64,000 nucleotides of DNA, taken from assembly GCA_964570325.1 (NCBI GenBank), contig CAZMXS010000014.1:8108-72107 (forward strand). The letters are read 5' to 3'. A program made the position numbers and the translations under genes. The notes under the pieces are model-generated. The model did not search any database. It was not told where the DNA came from and saw nothing but the letters and a program-made list of their open reading frames with translations. Each line of letters starts with the position of its first letter. Position 1 is the first letter of the stretch. The DNA is from CAZMXS01 sp964570325. GTDB lineage: Bacteria; Verrucomicrobiota; Kiritimatiellia; CAIQIC01; CAZMXS01. Below are positions 63,955 through 64,000 of the stretch, piece by piece.

Positions 63955-64000
63955 TTTCACTTTTTTTGAAAAAGGGCTTGCGCCCATTGTTGATACCGGT
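63955..64000 (+). promoter_or_regulatory. Promoter with GATACCGGT(ATC) operator, copy 2, cut by the window edge
   Basis: Plus strand order: T-tract, A-tract, GCTTGC, eight bases, TTGATACCGGT, ending at the edge. Same order and GCTTGC-to-operator spacing as the copy at 54795-54840. It points to a gene right of the window. A perfect 11-bp hairpin (63949-63959 with 63967-63977) spans the tract. Confidence 0.55.

Larger units (their letters stand above)
63486..64000. other. Right-edge intergenic region with an empty repeat and promoter module
   Basis: About 515 bases without a credible gene. It contains the empty B-type palindrome (63666-63720) and a rightward promoter module at the very edge. 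The promoter of the TPR lipoprotein operon must also be here; none was recognised. Confidence 0.5.

Noticed and set aside
63949..63977. Perfect 11-bp hairpin as a terminator
   Set aside because: The T run is in the loop rather than after the stem, and the hairpin is part of a module shared with 54795-54840 that looks like a promoter.

Overview
The window is GC-rich bacterial chromosome. Its gene content and protein style point to the Verrucomicrobiota/Kiritimatiellota group: large secreted proteins ending in acidic calcium-repeat-like motifs (DQDNDRIPTWQEE), beta-helix proteins with an NYQGRL-type N-terminal domain, a secreted gingipain-like protease, glycoside hydrolases, a GxxExxY protein and a four-helix-bundle (S23/IVP) protein. 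This placement is inferred from family style. No rRNA, tRNA, CRISPR array or integrase was seen.

Layout. 0-1.7 kb: efflux adaptor (partial) and TolC-type outer-membrane factor. 1.9-8 kb: a surface-glycan or sugar-modification group (PHP-like protein, GT4 glycosyltransferase, methyltransferase, asparagine synthetase, NAD-dependent epimerase). 8.1-13.2 kb: flavin reductase, secreted histidine phosphatase, and an operon pairing a PLP enzyme with a YgeY-type M20 hydrolase. 13.3-15.7 kb: a scarred locus in which a metallophosphoesterase with a central deletion, a short beta-lactamase-like N-terminus and the C-terminal part of a second metallophosphoesterase are joined end to end. 15.8-21.3 kb: a leftward four-gene membrane glycosylation operon. 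21.5-33.4 kb: secreted modular proteins and glycoside hydrolases (GH3 with PA14, GH5). 33.6-40.3 kb: an ArsR-controlled TolC/adaptor/RND efflux operon that runs into small cysteine-bearing or membrane proteins. 40.5-56.5 kb: glycerol-3-phosphate dehydrogenase and large secreted proteins (gingipain-like protease, zinc-peptidase/vWA protein, two beta-helix proteins, a subtilase).

56.6-64 kb is the most unusual part. A leftward sugar-uptake locus (TPR lipoprotein, solute-binding protein, fused MalF-MalG permease, glycosyltransferase) is interrupted by two small cassettes. One holds a four-helix-bundle gene between inverted GAGTAC/GAGTAG hexamer repeats. The other holds a GxxExxY gene between about 33-bp inverted GCGGAT repeats. 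For each cassette the window also contains a nearby 'empty' copy: the same two inverted arms with only about 10 bp between them. Both gene families therefore look like cargo of MITE-like palindromic elements, and the hexamer element also supplies the ribosome binding sites of two downstream genes.

A conserved promoter/operator module containing the palindrome GATACCGGTATC, which resembles a LacI-family operator, occurs at about 54.8 kb and again (truncated) at the right edge.
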